64,000 nt of DNA. It comes from Marinobacter sp. MDS2. Its GTDB lineage: Bacteria; Pseudomonadota; Gammaproteobacteria; Pseudomonadales; Oleiphilaceae. The notes beneath the pieces were generated by a model. That model made no database searches, had not been told where the DNA came from, and was given only the letters and a program-made list of their open reading frames with translations. The translations under genes and the position numbers were made by a program. This document shows, piece after piece, positions 38,994 to 47,893 of this stretch (positions within the stretch are counted from its first letter, which is position 1; every line of letters starts with the position of its first letter). The stretch spans positions 124,001 through 188,000 of the forward strand of contig NZ_JAVAJF010000003.1 in NCBI RefSeq assembly GCF_030718085.1, in the 5' to 3' direction.

Positions 38994-39788
38994 TTAGCCT
39001 AGCAATAGGCTGTCGTCATCCACAGTGATTCCTCGTTGTTTTTCAAACAGTTCGAGGAGGTCTTTCACTTCCAGGCCTTCACGTTCTTTTCCTTTTATGT
39101 CGAACACCACCTGGCCTTGGTGCAGCATCACCGTACGGGTGCCAACTTCGAGGGCCTGTTTCATGCTGTGAGTCACCATCAAGGCTGTCAGCTTCTGCTC
39201 TTCAATGATCTTGGTGGTTAACTCCAGTACGAACGCGGCCGTTTTGGGGTCCAGCGCGGCGGTGTGTTCATCCAACAAGAGAATCGAAGAGGGCGTGAGG
39301 CTCGCCATCAGCAGGCTGACGGCCTGACGTTGGCCACCTGACAGCAGTCCCATCTTGTCGCCAAGACGGTTTTCCAAGCCAAGCTTCAGCGTAGACAGGC
39401 TTTCCCGGAACTGAGCGAGGTATTGCCGTTTGACGGCGCTGGTCAGGCCACGGCGTTGGCCGCGTTTAATGGCAAGTGCCAGATTCTCCTCAATGCTCAA
39501 GCCTTCGCAGGTACCGGCCAGTGGATCCTGGAATACTCGTGCCACGCGGCCAGCCCGTTTGTGGGTCGGCAGCTTGGTGACATCCACGTTATCGACGACG
39601 ATTTTGCCGCTATCGACCATAACCTCGCCGGACAGGGCGTTCAGAAACGTCGATTTACCGGCACCATTACTGCCGATCACGGTCACAAATTCGCCCTGAT
39701 TGACGGTCAGGCTCATGCCTCGCAAGGCGGGATTCTCCAGAGGCGTTCCCTTGCCAAAGGTGAGCTTAAGATCGGTTGCGCTGATCAT
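38994..39788 (-). CDS. ABC transporter ATP-binding protein of a TrpX-type importer
   Basis: ATPase subunit of 264 aa. Walker A is IGSNGAGKST, the signature is LSGGQRQAVSLLMA, and Walker B is ILLLDEHTAALDP, with the DEH variant common in this COG1101 subgroup. It starts 9 nt after the permease stop. With the permease and binding protein upstream it makes a complete importer of the class linked to tryptophan/tyrosine or related small ligands in other bacteria. The ligand here is not determined. Confidence 0.9.
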   Translation of the reverse strand: MISATDLKLTFGKGTPLENPALRGMSLTVNQGEFVTVIGSNGAGKSTFLNALSGEVMVDSGKIVVDNVDVTKLPTHKRAGRVARVFQDPLAGTCEGLSIEENLALAIKRGQRRGLTSAVKRQYLAQFRESLSTLKLGLENRLGDKMGLLSGGQRQAVSLLMASLTPSSILLLDEHTAALDPKTAAFVLELTTKIIEEQKLTALMVTHSMKQALEVGTRTVMLHQGQVVFDIKGKEREGLEVKDLLELFEKQRGITVDDDSLLLG

Positions 39789-39797
39789 AGGGCCTCC

Positions 39798-40703
39798 TCA
39801 GGCTTTCTTGCGGCTAAAGCGGTTTGTAAGGTTGGTGCGCACGCCCGGCAAGACAATCGCCAGGGTTACCAGAACGGCTGTGATCAGGTTGAGGTCCTGC
39901 GCCTGAAGCCCGAGAACATCGGCATTCAGTGCAAAAGCGATGGCCAGTCGGTAAATGATCGCGCCAATCACGCAGGCAATCAGTGCTCGCATAACCGATG
40001 AGGGCGTAATAACGGCTTCCCCACCAATAAGAGAGGCAAGGCCGATAACGATCACGCCTACGCCCATGGTGACATCCGCCGCACCCTGGCTTTGGGCAAA
40101 GAGTGCGCCAGCAAGGCCAACCAGACCGTTCGAAAGCGCAACACCGAAAATAATCATGCCACCGGTGGCGATACCTTGAGCACGAGCCATTCGTGCATTG
40201 GCGCCGGTCGCGCGCATGGCGAGGCCGGTTTCAGACTTCATGAATCGCCAGAGGAGTATTAACGAGATGGCGACAACAATGGCGAACAGGACAACCGATA
40301 CCTGATGAAATTCGAGAAACTCGATGTCGTACCAGGGTGTCAGCACAGTGTCTTCAGTTAACAGTGCCAGGTTTGGGCGCCCCATGATGCGCAGGTTAAC
40401 GGAATACAGCGCGATCATGGTCAGGATGGAGGCAAGCAGGTTCAGAATGTTGAGTTTTACATTCAAAATGGCTGTTACTGCACCGGCCGCCATGCCTGCT
40501 AGGACAGCCATGCCGGTAGCAAGCCACGGGTTCCAGCCTGAAATAATGAGAACAGCGGCTACAGCAGCGCCTAATGGAAAGCTGCCGTCAACTGTTAGAT
40601 CTGGAAAATCCAGAACACGGAAAGAAAGATAGATACCAAAAGCAACCAGGCCATAAATGAGGCCGGTTTCAAGAGCACCGTAGAATGCGATTTCGCTTAA
40701 CAT
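39798..40703 (-). CDS. ABC transporter permease of a TrpX-type importer
   Basis: Inner-membrane permease of 301 aa (COG4120 type) with about eight or nine hydrophobic segments. The N-terminal GLIYGLVAFGIYLSFRVLDF and FPDLTVDGSF resemble branched-chain amino-acid-type permeases. The cytoplasmic coupling stretch is MKSETGLAMRATGANARMARAQG. It lies between the binding protein and the ATPase genes and is separated from the former by a probable attenuating hairpin. Confidence 0.9.
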   Translation of the reverse strand: MLSEIAFYGALETGLIYGLVAFGIYLSFRVLDFPDLTVDGSFPLGAAVAAVLIISGWNPWLATGMAVLAGMAAGAVTAILNVKLNILNLLASILTMIALYSVNLRIMGRPNLALLTEDTVLTPWYDIEFLEFHQVSVVLFAIVVAISLILLWRFMKSETGLAMRATGANARMARAQGIATGGMIIFGVALSNGLVGLAGALFAQSQGAADVTMGVGVIVIGLASLIGGEAVITPSSVMRALIACVIGAIIYRLAIAFALNADVLGLQAQDLNLITAVLVTLAIVLPGVRTNLTNRFSRKKA

Positions 40704-40728
40704 GGGTAATAAGTCACCGAGAAAGAAA

Positions 40729-40757
40729 ACGGGCGGGCCCTCGTGAGGCTCGCCCGT
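40729..40757 (-). terminator. Intercistronic hairpin between binding protein and permease genes
   Basis: Arms ACGGGCGGGCC (40729-40739) and GGCTCGCCCGT (40747-40757) pair with one mismatch. On the minus strand they are followed by TTTTCTTTC. It lies just after the binding protein gene and before the permease, so partial termination would give more binding protein than permease. Confidence 0.75.
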
Positions 40758-40769
40758 GTTGGTCAGGCA

Positions 40770-41744
40770 TTATTTGTCGCTGTTGACGACTTCTTTGGCG
40801 TCCTTGATAACGTCTTCAGACAGTGTGATGCCCATGCGCTCTCCGGCGGCCGGGTTCACAAACAGGTCAAGTTCTTCCATGGTTTCTACAGGCATGGTGG
40901 CTGTCTCGGCACCTTCCAGGATGCGAACAACCATCGCTCCGGTCTGACGGCCGTGCTTGTAGTAATCAAAGCCCAGTGCTGCCACAGCGCCGCGGGCTAC
41001 GGTTGCCGTATCTGCAGCAAAGACGGGGATGTCAGAACGCTCACCTACGGAGACCACGGCTTCTGCGGCGCTAATGACCGTGTTATCGGTGGTCAGATAA
41101 ATCGCGTCGGCTTTTCCTACCAGAGAGCGGGCTGCGCCCAGTACTTCAGATGTTTTGGTTGCGGCACCTTTTACCAGCTCCAAACCGCGGGCTGCGAGAC
41201 GTTCTTCCAGAAGCTCGATCAGAGCAACCGCGTTGGCTTCGCCCGGGTTATAAACGGTTCCGATGCGCTTGGCATCTGGCAGAACGCGTTGCAGCAAGTC
41301 GATGTGCTTCTCAATGGGAAGCATGTCGCTCACGCCGGTAATGTTGGCGCCTGGCGCTTCCCAGCTTTTAACCAGCTTGGCCGCTACCGGGTCAGTTACC
41401 GCTGAAAACACGACAGGGGTTTTGCGTGCAGCTGCGGCAACGGTTTGTGCAGAAGGTGTGGCGATGGCGACGATGACATCCGGGCTTTCGCCAACAAATT
41501 TACGGGCGATCTGCGTCGCGATGGCGGAATTGCCCTGAGCACTTTCATGCATGAGGCGCAAGTTTTCGCCGTCAATGTATCCGTGCTCTGCAAGTTCGTC
41601 TTTCACGCCTTGGTGAGCCGCATCTAGAGCAGGGTGTTCAACAATTTGCGTGATGGCTACAACGCGCGTGTCTTCAGCCTGTACCAGGCTGGCAGCCGCC
41701 AGCAAGGACGCGCCGAGCAAGGTGCGCAGGGTCTTTTTGGCCAT
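40770..41744 (-). CDS. ABC transporter substrate-binding protein, TrpX type
   Basis: Periplasmic binding protein of 324 aa from the ATG at 41742-41744 (GGAG upstream). Signal peptide about 1-23 (LLAASLVQA-ED). The mature part, VVAITQIVEHPALDAAHQGVKDEL and later VIVAIATPSAQT, FSAVTDPVAA and YLTTDNTV, is typical of the COG2984 type I-fold binding proteins associated with tryptophan or related ligands. First gene of the importer operon, divergent from the acyl-CoA synthetase gene. Confidence 0.9.
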   Translation of the reverse strand: MAKKTLRTLLGASLLAAASLVQAEDTRVVAITQIVEHPALDAAHQGVKDELAEHGYIDGENLRLMHESAQGNSAIATQIARKFVGESPDVIVAIATPSAQTVAAAARKTPVVFSAVTDPVAAKLVKSWEAPGANITGVSDMLPIEKHIDLLQRVLPDAKRIGTVYNPGEANAVALIELLEERLAARGLELVKGAATKTSEVLGAARSLVGKADAIYLTTDNTVISAAEAVVSVGERSDIPVFAADTATVARGAVAALGFDYYKHGRQTGAMVVRILEGAETATMPVETMEELDLFVNPAAGERMGITLSEDVIKDAKEVVNSDK

Positions 41745-42000
41745 ATGCCCATCTCCGGTTTTTGGGGTTGTTTTCCCTAGTGTGCAGGGTTGAAAACTTA
41801 AAGTTGGCCAGTTTAACACAGGCTTACGGCATTGAGGGTAGTGACTATCGACAGTTTTCAGGTTTAAAGTGGCGAAGCGCTGATGAATTGAAAAGGTTTC
41901 GTATTGACAACATTTGGATATACACTCACATGTTGCAATGCGCGACTAAAGTCTAATAATACGCAAGTCATCCAACTATAAAGAAAAGACAGGAAGATCC

Positions 42001-43668
42001 ATGGACTCCAACCAAAAACTCCCGCTCGATATGGTCTACCACTGGGAGGCCACGAACGCCAACGCCCTCTACATGACTCAGCCAATCGGAAATGGCCAGG
42101 TTGTTGAATATACGTGGGGGCGCGCGATCGACGAAGCTCGTCGGATGGCGGCGTACCTGAAATCCCTCAACCTGCCGGAAAAGAGCCGCATCGGCCTGAT
42201 TTCCAAGAACTGTGCTCACTGGGTCATGACCGATTGGGCAATTTGGTTGGCCGGCCATATTTCGGTGCCGTTGTATCCAACGCTGAACGCTGACACTGTT
42301 AACTACATCCTTGGCCACGCGGAATGTGACGTGCTGTTCGTCGGCAAGTTGGACGACTGGGAAATGATGAAGCCTGGCGTGCCAGATTCTGTTCGCTGCA
42401 TATCTTACCCCTTGAGTCCGTCCAATAATTTTGAAACCTGGGACGATATTGTTGCCAAGTACCCGCCGCTGGAAGGCAAGCCGCAGCGCGAAGCCAGCGA
42501 ACTGGCCACGATTGTTTACACCTCGGGTAGTACCGGTCGTCCGAAGGGCGTCATGCTCAGCTTCGAGAATATGGCATTTGCTGCTGTTGGTGGTACGCAG
42601 ACGCTGGGTGTAGGGCCGAATGAACGTATGTTGTCCTACTTGCCGTTGGCTCACGTATTTGAGCGTACGTTCGTAGAACTCGGCTCACTGTATTCAGGTT
42701 TTGAGCTGTACTTTGCGGAATCCCTTGATACCTTTGTGGCCGATCTGCAGCGAGCCGAGCCGACCCTGTTCCTGTCGGTACCCCGCCTGTGGGTGAAGTT
42801 CCAGCACGGTGTTCTGCAGAAGCTTCCGAAGAAGAAGCTGGAGCGTTTGCTCAAGGTTCCGTTGCTTAACAAGGTTATTAAGAAGAAGGTGCTCAAAGGG
42901 CTTGGTTTGAGCAAGGTAAAACTGGCCGGTTCCGGGTCTGCACCTTTGTCTCACGATGTTCTGGACTGGTATCGCAACCTTGGCCTGGAGCTGCTTGAAG
43001 GTTACGGCATGTCTGAAAACTTTGCCTATTCTCATATGAATAAGCCCGGCCGCACTCGCACCGGATATGTTGGTGAGGCATTGCCCGGTGTTGAAACCAA
43101 GATCAGCGAAATCGGCGAAATTCTGGTGAAAAGCCCGGCTACAATGATGGGCTATTACAAAGACGAAGAGAAAACCGCCGAAGCTTTCACTGAAGACGGC
43201 TTCCTTCGGACGGGTGATAAAGGCGAAATTGATGAAATGGGTCGCTTGAAACTGACCGGCCGCATCAAAGAAATCTTTAAAACCAGTAAAGGCAAGTACA
43301 TTGCTCCTGCGCCGATCGAAAACAGCCTGATGTCGCACGACGCGATCGAGATGGTGTGTGTTTCCGGCGCTAATCAGACTCAGCCGCACGCACTGGTGGT
43401 GTTGTCTGAAGAGATTCGTCCGAAGTCGGCTGATGCGGCCTTCCGGGCTGAGATCGAAGAAAGTTTCAAGAACCTGATCGAACAGGTTAACAAGACGGTG
43501 GATCCTCACGAGCAATTGGCGTTCATCACCGTTGTTAGCGATGAATGGTCTATCGAAAACAGCTTCCTGACGCCAACGCTCAAGCTTAAGCGCAATGTGG
43601 TTGAAGATGCCTATCAGGCGAAAGTTGACGCTTGGTACGCTCAGAAGCAGAAGGTGATTTGGCAGTAA
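42001..43668 (+). CDS. Long-chain acyl-CoA synthetase-like AMP-binding enzyme
   Basis: Adenylate-forming enzyme of 555 aa that activates a carboxylate, probably a fatty acid, to its CoA ester. The P-loop is IVYTSGSTGRPKGVM, the A4/A5 region is LELLEGYGMSE, the adenylate-binding RTGDKGEID and the hinge LTGRIKEIFKTSKGKYIAPAPIEN are all present. It ends about 15-20 residues after the expected C-terminal catalytic lysine region (TPTLKLKRNVV). Start: ATG at 42001 with AGGA upstream. A strong terminator follows. Chain length preference is not visible. Confidence 0.93.
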   Translation: MDSNQKLPLDMVYHWEATNANALYMTQPIGNGQVVEYTWGRAIDEARRMAAYLKSLNLPEKSRIGLISKNCAHWVMTDWAIWLAGHISVPLYPTLNADTVNYILGHAECDVLFVGKLDDWEMMKPGVPDSVRCISYPLSPSNNFETWDDIVAKYPPLEGKPQREASELATIVYTSGSTGRPKGVMLSFENMAFAAVGGTQTLGVGPNERMLSYLPLAHVFERTFVELGSLYSGFELYFAESLDTFVADLQRAEPTLFLSVPRLWVKFQHGVLQKLPKKKLERLLKVPLLNKVIKKKVLKGLGLSKVKLAGSGSAPLSHDVLDWYRNLGLELLEGYGMSENFAYSHMNKPGRTRTGYVGEALPGVETKISEIGEILVKSPATMMGYYKDEEKTAEAFTEDGFLRTGDKGEIDEMGRLKLTGRIKEIFKTSKGKYIAPAPIENSLMSHDAIEMVCVSGANQTQPHALVVLSEEIRPKSADAAFRAEIEESFKNLIEQVNKTVDPHEQLAFITVVSDEWSIENSFLTPTLKLKRNVVEDAYQAKVDAWYAQKQKVIWQ

Positions 43669-43690
43669 GCTCTAAGCCGAGTGCTTGATC

Positions 43691-43719
43691 AAAAAGGCCC
43701 GACAATGTCGGGCCTTTTT
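43691..43719. terminator. Bidirectional terminator between acyl-CoA synthetase and iron permease genes
   Basis: Perfect 13-bp stem AAAAAGGCCCGAC / GTCGGGCCTTTTT with loop AAT, in the 71-nt gap between convergent genes. Confidence 0.95.
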
Positions 43720-43739
43720 TGTGTCTGGTGTGGGACAGA

Positions 43740-45428
43740 TCAGCTCATGGTGCGGGAGTTGGAAATGGATCGGCTCATCAGGATGATGGGGATAATGCCA
43801 GCCAACACAATAATCAAAGCGGGCAGGGCGCTGTGGTAAAGCTGCTCATCAGAGGCAAACTGGTATACATAAGTTGCCAGGGTTTCGTAGTTGAAGGGCC
43901 GAAGGATCAAGGTTGCTGGCAGCTCCTTCATGCAGTCTACGAATACAACCAAGGCGGCTGTTAGCAGCGTTCCGCGTAACATAGGGAGATGAACATTGAG
44001 CAGTGTTTTGCCTGGGCTGTGGCCCAGTGAGCGGGACGCCATGTCCATGCTGGGGGTTATTTTTTGCAGGGCGCTTTCGACGCTACCGGCCGATACTGCA
44101 AGGAAACGAACCGTGTAAGCGAATACCAGGGCGAATGCAGAGCCGCTTAACAGCAAACCTGTACTTATGCCCACGTAATCACGCATCAACGAATCAAGCC
44201 AGTTGTCGAAACCGGCAAGAGGAACGATCACGCCAACCGCAAGCACAGCGCCGGGCATGGCGTACCCCAGGCTGGACAGGCGCATCAGAACTTTCATGCC
44301 TCTCGTATTATGAAGGCGACGGCTGTAAGCGAGAGTGACGCCAATGATCAGGGTGGTTAGTGCGGCTGTGCCCGAAAGAAACAGGCTGTTCAGGGTGTTG
44401 CGCACGAAATCCGGGTTCCAGCTGACATCGAAGTATTCCCATGCGTAGTAACCAAGGGTTGCTCCGGGAATCAGGAAGCCAAAGATCAACGGGATTGCAC
44501 AAACCGCCACGCAGATCATCTGGCGTGGAAACGACATGCTGAAGCGGCGAATCGGATCCCGGTTGTCCCGGGCGGCGAACTGCTGCTGCCGGCGACGTGA
44601 GTAGCGTTCAAGGGTAACAAGGATTACCACGAAGATGAGCATGGTGGTCGCAATTTGCGCTGCTCCGCCAAGGTTGCCCAGGTTCATCCAGGTATCGAAC
44701 AGGCCGCGGGTGAGCGTTTGTACTGCAAAGAAATCGACCGTGCCAAAATCATTCAGCGTTTCCATCAACACGAGGGAAAGCCCAACCGCGATGGCAGGTC
44801 GCGCAATGGGTAATACCACTTTAAAGAACGTACTTAAGGCGGAGTGGCCAAGACTTCGGCTGACGGCAAAAAGCGACGGTGATTGCTCGAGGAACGCGGC
44901 ACGGCCCAAAAGATACACGTAAGGGTAGAGCACCAGACCGATCATCAGCGTTGCGCCTTCCAGGCTGCGGATTTCCGGAAACCAGTATTCGCTGGCATTC
45001 TGCCAGCCAAACCACTCACGGAGTGCTCTTTGAACCGGGCCGGCATAGTCCAGCAGACTGGTGTATACGTAAGCGATGACATAGGCCGGTACGGCAAAGG
45101 GTAACAGTAGCGCCCACTCGAAAAATTTTCGGCCCGGAAAGTCGCACATCGTAACCGCCCACGCCGTGGAAAGCCCGATGATCAATGTCAGCGCGCCAAC
45201 GCCAACCATGAGCTGAATGGTGGTTATGAGGTAACGGGGCAGGGTGGTGCTGATTAAGTGCGGCCAGATATTTTCTTCAGGGAACAGAGCGAGAAAAATA
45301 ACGGCAAGAACAGGTAGCGCAACGATGGCCGTGGTGATGATGGCGCTTAAAAGCCAACGTTTCGAGGTGCGTTTTGCCAGTAGGGGTTGTGAAAGCCCTG
45401 AGTCGGCACTGCTAACAACCTCAGTCAT
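43740..45428 (-). CDS. fbpB: Iron(III) ABC transporter permease (FbpB/ThiP-like, two-module)
   Basis: Inner-membrane permease of 562 aa made of two homologous halves, each with about six helices. EAA-type loops carry SRSLGHSALSTFFKVVLPIARP in the first half and a second SRSLGHSPGKTLLNVHLPMLRG in the other. This is the FbpB/SfuB organisation. Start: ATG at 45426-45428 with AGGA 6 nt upstream; the longer frame to 45497 is rejected. It is downstream of the iron-binding protein gene across a terminator-like hairpin. No ATPase gene lies in the locus. Confidence 0.9.
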   Translation of the reverse strand: MTEVVSSADSGLSQPLLAKRTSKRWLLSAIITTAIVALPVLAVIFLALFPEENIWPHLISTTLPRYLITTIQLMVGVGALTLIIGLSTAWAVTMCDFPGRKFFEWALLLPFAVPAYVIAYVYTSLLDYAGPVQRALREWFGWQNASEYWFPEIRSLEGATLMIGLVLYPYVYLLGRAAFLEQSPSLFAVSRSLGHSALSTFFKVVLPIARPAIAVGLSLVLMETLNDFGTVDFFAVQTLTRGLFDTWMNLGNLGGAAQIATTMLIFVVILVTLERYSRRRQQQFAARDNRDPIRRFSMSFPRQMICVAVCAIPLIFGFLIPGATLGYYAWEYFDVSWNPDFVRNTLNSLFLSGTAALTTLIIGVTLAYSRRLHNTRGMKVLMRLSSLGYAMPGAVLAVGVIVPLAGFDNWLDSLMRDYVGISTGLLLSGSAFALVFAYTVRFLAVSAGSVESALQKITPSMDMASRSLGHSPGKTLLNVHLPMLRGTLLTAALVVFVDCMKELPATLILRPFNYETLATYVYQFASDEQLYHSALPALIIVLAGIIPIILMSRSISNSRTMS

Positions 45429-45533
45429 GGCGTTCCTGTATTTGTAAGTGGTGATGAGAAGTGTTGCGATTTTAGTTACTGAGCCGGTTCCCTGCAATGA
45501 CTCGAGTCATCTTGAGGCGTGTCAATAACGAAA

Positions 45534-45560
45534 AAAGGGTGCATTTACCATGCACCCTTT
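45534..45560 (-). terminator. Intercistronic hairpin between iron-binding protein and permease genes
   Basis: Perfect 11-bp stem AAAGGGTGCAT / ATGCACCCTTT with a 5-nt loop, followed on the minus strand by further T residues. It lies between the binding protein stop and the permease start and would limit permease expression. Confidence 0.88.
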
Positions 45561-45587
45561 CGCATCATCTGAAGTAACGACGATACT

Positions 45588-46601
45588 TTAGCTGTCGTAG
45601 TCTACGCGATCGACCAGTTTGACAGCTGCATTGCGGTTTTCAGCAATTTCCTGCAGCGACAGGTCGTCCGGGTTGATTTCGCCCCATTCTGCAACCATAC
45701 CGGTTGGCTTCACCTCTGGGTTAGCCGGGTACTCGGTGTTGGCTTCAGCGTAGATGCGCTGGGCTTCTGGCGACGACAAGAACTCCATCAGTTTAATGGC
45801 GTTGTCTTTGTTCGGCGCGCTCTTGGTTAGTGAGATGCCACTGATGTTAACGTGAGTACCGCGACCTTCAGCGTTCGGGAAGATCAGGTTCACTTGCTCA
45901 GCGATTGGGCGCTGGTTTTCGTCTTTCAGCATGTTGCCGTAGTAGTAGCTGTTGCCGATGGAGAGATCGCACTCGCCCTCAGCAATCGCCTTGATCTGAT
46001 CGCGGTCGCCGCCCTGTGGCTTGCGAGCGAGATTGTTTTTAACGCCTTTCAGCCACGCTTCGGTTTCTGCTTCGCCGTGATGAGCGATCATGGAAGAAAT
46101 AAGCGCGATGTTATAGGGGTGCTTGCCGCTGCGGGTACAGATGCGATCTTCCCACTTCGGATCCGCCAGCTCTTCGTAACTGGTGATTTCACCTTCTTTT
46201 ACCCGGTCTTTAGAGGCAAAGATCAGGCGGCCACGGGTGGTCAGGGCGTACCATTTACCTTCCGGGTGGCGCAGGTTCTCAGGAATGTTTTCGGACAGTG
46301 TTTCCGATTCTACGCCCGCGACCAGGTCTCTTTCGACCAGTTCATTGATGCGGGAGATGTCCACTGTCATGACAACGTCAGCGGGGCTGTTGCGGCCTTC
46401 GCGCTCAAGGCGCTCAGCGAGGCCTTGCTTGGCAAAAACGACGTTGGCTTCAATGCCGGTTTCTTCGGTGAATGCGTTCAATAAAGGTTCTAGCAGGTAT
46501 GCTTGGCGATAAGAATAGATGTTGACTTCGCCATCGGCTGAGGCGCTGAGCGGCATGGCTGCGAGTGCCATGGCGGCGGTTGCGGCTAGTTTCATTCGCA
46601 T
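45588..46601 (-). CDS. fbpA: Iron(III) ABC transporter substrate-binding protein
   Basis: Periplasmic ferric-binding protein of 337 aa. Signal peptide about 1-22 (MPLSASA-DG). The mature protein starts VNIYSYRQAYLLEPLLNAF and contains the tyrosine cluster IGNSYYYGNML, the iron-coordinating pair of FbpA/FutA-type proteins. VVMTVDISRINEL and TRSGKHPYNIALISSMIAHHG are also typical. A start two codons later (ATG at 46595) is possible. A Fur-like site lies 70-90 nt upstream, consistent with iron repression. Confidence 0.93.
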   Translation of the reverse strand: MRMKLAATAAMALAAMPLSASADGEVNIYSYRQAYLLEPLLNAFTEETGIEANVVFAKQGLAERLEREGRNSPADVVMTVDISRINELVERDLVAGVESETLSENIPENLRHPEGKWYALTTRGRLIFASKDRVKEGEITSYEELADPKWEDRICTRSGKHPYNIALISSMIAHHGEAETEAWLKGVKNNLARKPQGGDRDQIKAIAEGECDLSIGNSYYYGNMLKDENQRPIAEQVNLIFPNAEGRGTHVNISGISLTKSAPNKDNAIKLMEFLSSPEAQRIYAEANTEYPANPEVKPTGMVAEWGEINPDDLSLQEIAENRNAAVKLVDRVDYDS

Positions 46602-46670
46602 AGGTGCTTTCCTTTAATGTTGATGCTTGTGAATGCGTGCTGTGATTGGGTATCAACGGCATATCAAAAC

Positions 46671-46689
46671 GAAAAGCATTCTCATTCAT
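46671..46689. promoter_or_regulatory. Candidate Fur box upstream of fbpA
   Basis: GAAAAGCATTCTCATTCAT contains the CATTCTCATT half-site common in Fur boxes (TGAGAATG on the minus strand). The other half is poor. Position, in the divergent region between fbpA and the PilZ gene, and gene function support Fur control. Confidence 0.5.
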
Positions 46690-46788
46690 GATGAGCTTTG
46701 AGTCAACAACTCTGTTGGCATATTGTTATAAAAATGATGGTATGCTTCTTAACACTATAAAAAGACGTCACTTCTTAGGAATCCCCGA

Positions 46789-47067
46789 ATGTCCACAACT
46801 GATCGCAGGGAGCACGGTCGCACGGCGATGAGTGCAAGAGTAAAGGTCATCCATGAAGAGCTGGGGGAGCATATTTTCCCGACCCGTGATATTTCCGACG
46901 GTGGTATTTTTATTGCACTGGAAGGGGTCTCATTTGCGCCGAAGCTCGGAGACAAGGTGGTTGTCCAGGTGCAGGGGTTGCCGGTGCCAGCGCCTGTATT
47001 GAATATGGTGGTGGTGCGTAAGACCGATGACGGGTATGGGCTGCAATTTGCGTTGGACAGCGAATAG
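46789..47067 (+). CDS. PilZ domain protein (c-di-GMP receptor)
   Basis: A stand-alone PilZ domain of 92 aa. The c-di-GMP contacts are present: an arginine-rich N-terminus (TDRREHGR) and the second motif DISDGGIFI (D/NxSxxG). The rest forms the expected beta-barrel (GDKVVVQVQGLPVPAPVLNMVVVR). It is followed by a lipoprotein gene and then a degenerate HD-GYP protein, suggesting a local c-di-GMP-linked module. The effector target is unknown. ATG at 46789 with TAGGA upstream. Confidence 0.9.
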   Translation: MSTTDRREHGRTAMSARVKVIHEELGEHIFPTRDISDGGIFIALEGVSFAPKLGDKVVVQVQGLPVPAPVLNMVVVRKTDDGYGLQFALDSE

Positions 47068-47102
47068 CCCGAAGGTCTGTCAAAAAGGATGGTGGCGAAT
47101 TC

Positions 47103-47720
47103 ATGTGCTTGGGAAGGCCTGTTTCCATGTTGTTGATTGATACCTCTCGTATAAAACTCTTTTGCGTTGGTTTATTGATTTCGGCGCTTCAGGGGTGTGC
47201 CAGTTATTACACCCATTACGCAATGTTCCCGGGTGAAACGTCGTCGGGAGAATCACGCCAGATAAGAGTGTCGTGGCAGACCGCAGACTATCCGGGCTGG
47301 TCGTTCATGCGCGACCAATCGACCACCATGAAGGTTGAAACCCAATGCAGCGATCGGGTCTGGCGGCTTGCCGACGACAGCCATGACCAGGCGGGCAGTT
47401 GTGCCGCGGGTGTGAGGGCTTGCGGTGAGAAAAGTCAGGATGTGAGTGTGTTCAAGAGCGGCCCGGCAAGCGAAATTGCCTGTATGCAAGTGGTTGGGCC
47501 AGAGTCGGTTGAGCGCATTGCGGACATCGGTGCGAAGTTCCGGTTATCTGTCGTGTGCCGGCCTATAGACACCGAGATTTCAAAAAGCGATGAGGTGGTG
47601 AACATGGATTACCTCCGCGCTTCATCCGTGGCTTATACAGTGTACGCACGCAAAGTGCCCCGCGGATCGCTCAGCGCCCGGCTGCCAGAGTTTGATGATT
47701 CGGTGTGTAAAGCTGATTGA
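47103..47720 (+). CDS. Hypothetical lipoprotein
   Basis: Probable outer-membrane or periplasmic lipoprotein of 205 aa with a basic n-region (RIK), hydrophobic core and lipobox LQGC. Several cysteines after the lipidation site (QCSDRVW, CAAGVRACG, ACMQVV, VVCRP, VCKAD) could form disulfides. No family recognised. An internal ATG at 47127 is also a credible start, since it sits closer to the signal. It lies between the PilZ and HD-GYP genes. Confidence 0.65.
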   Translation: MCLGRPVSMLLIDTSRIKLFCVGLLISALQGCASYYTHYAMFPGETSSGESRQIRVSWQTADYPGWSFMRDQSTTMKVETQCSDRVWRLADDSHDQAGSCAAGVRACGEKSQDVSVFKSGPASEIACMQVVGPESVERIADIGAKFRLSVVCRPIDTEISKSDEVVNMDYLRASSVAYTVYARKVPRGSLSARLPEFDDSVCKAD

Positions 47721-47893
47721 TTGTGCCGGTTCCATTTGTGCGCACTGGGTCTCATCTATACATTCCGTTGCGAATTGTTGTGCAGGGTTACCTTTGAGCC
47801 TGCTTTCGTGACGCTTCTCTACAAAATGGTAATGGCAGCTATGCTCCGGCATGTCACACTGAGTACCTTGAGACATTTGTATCTGAGGGGAAA

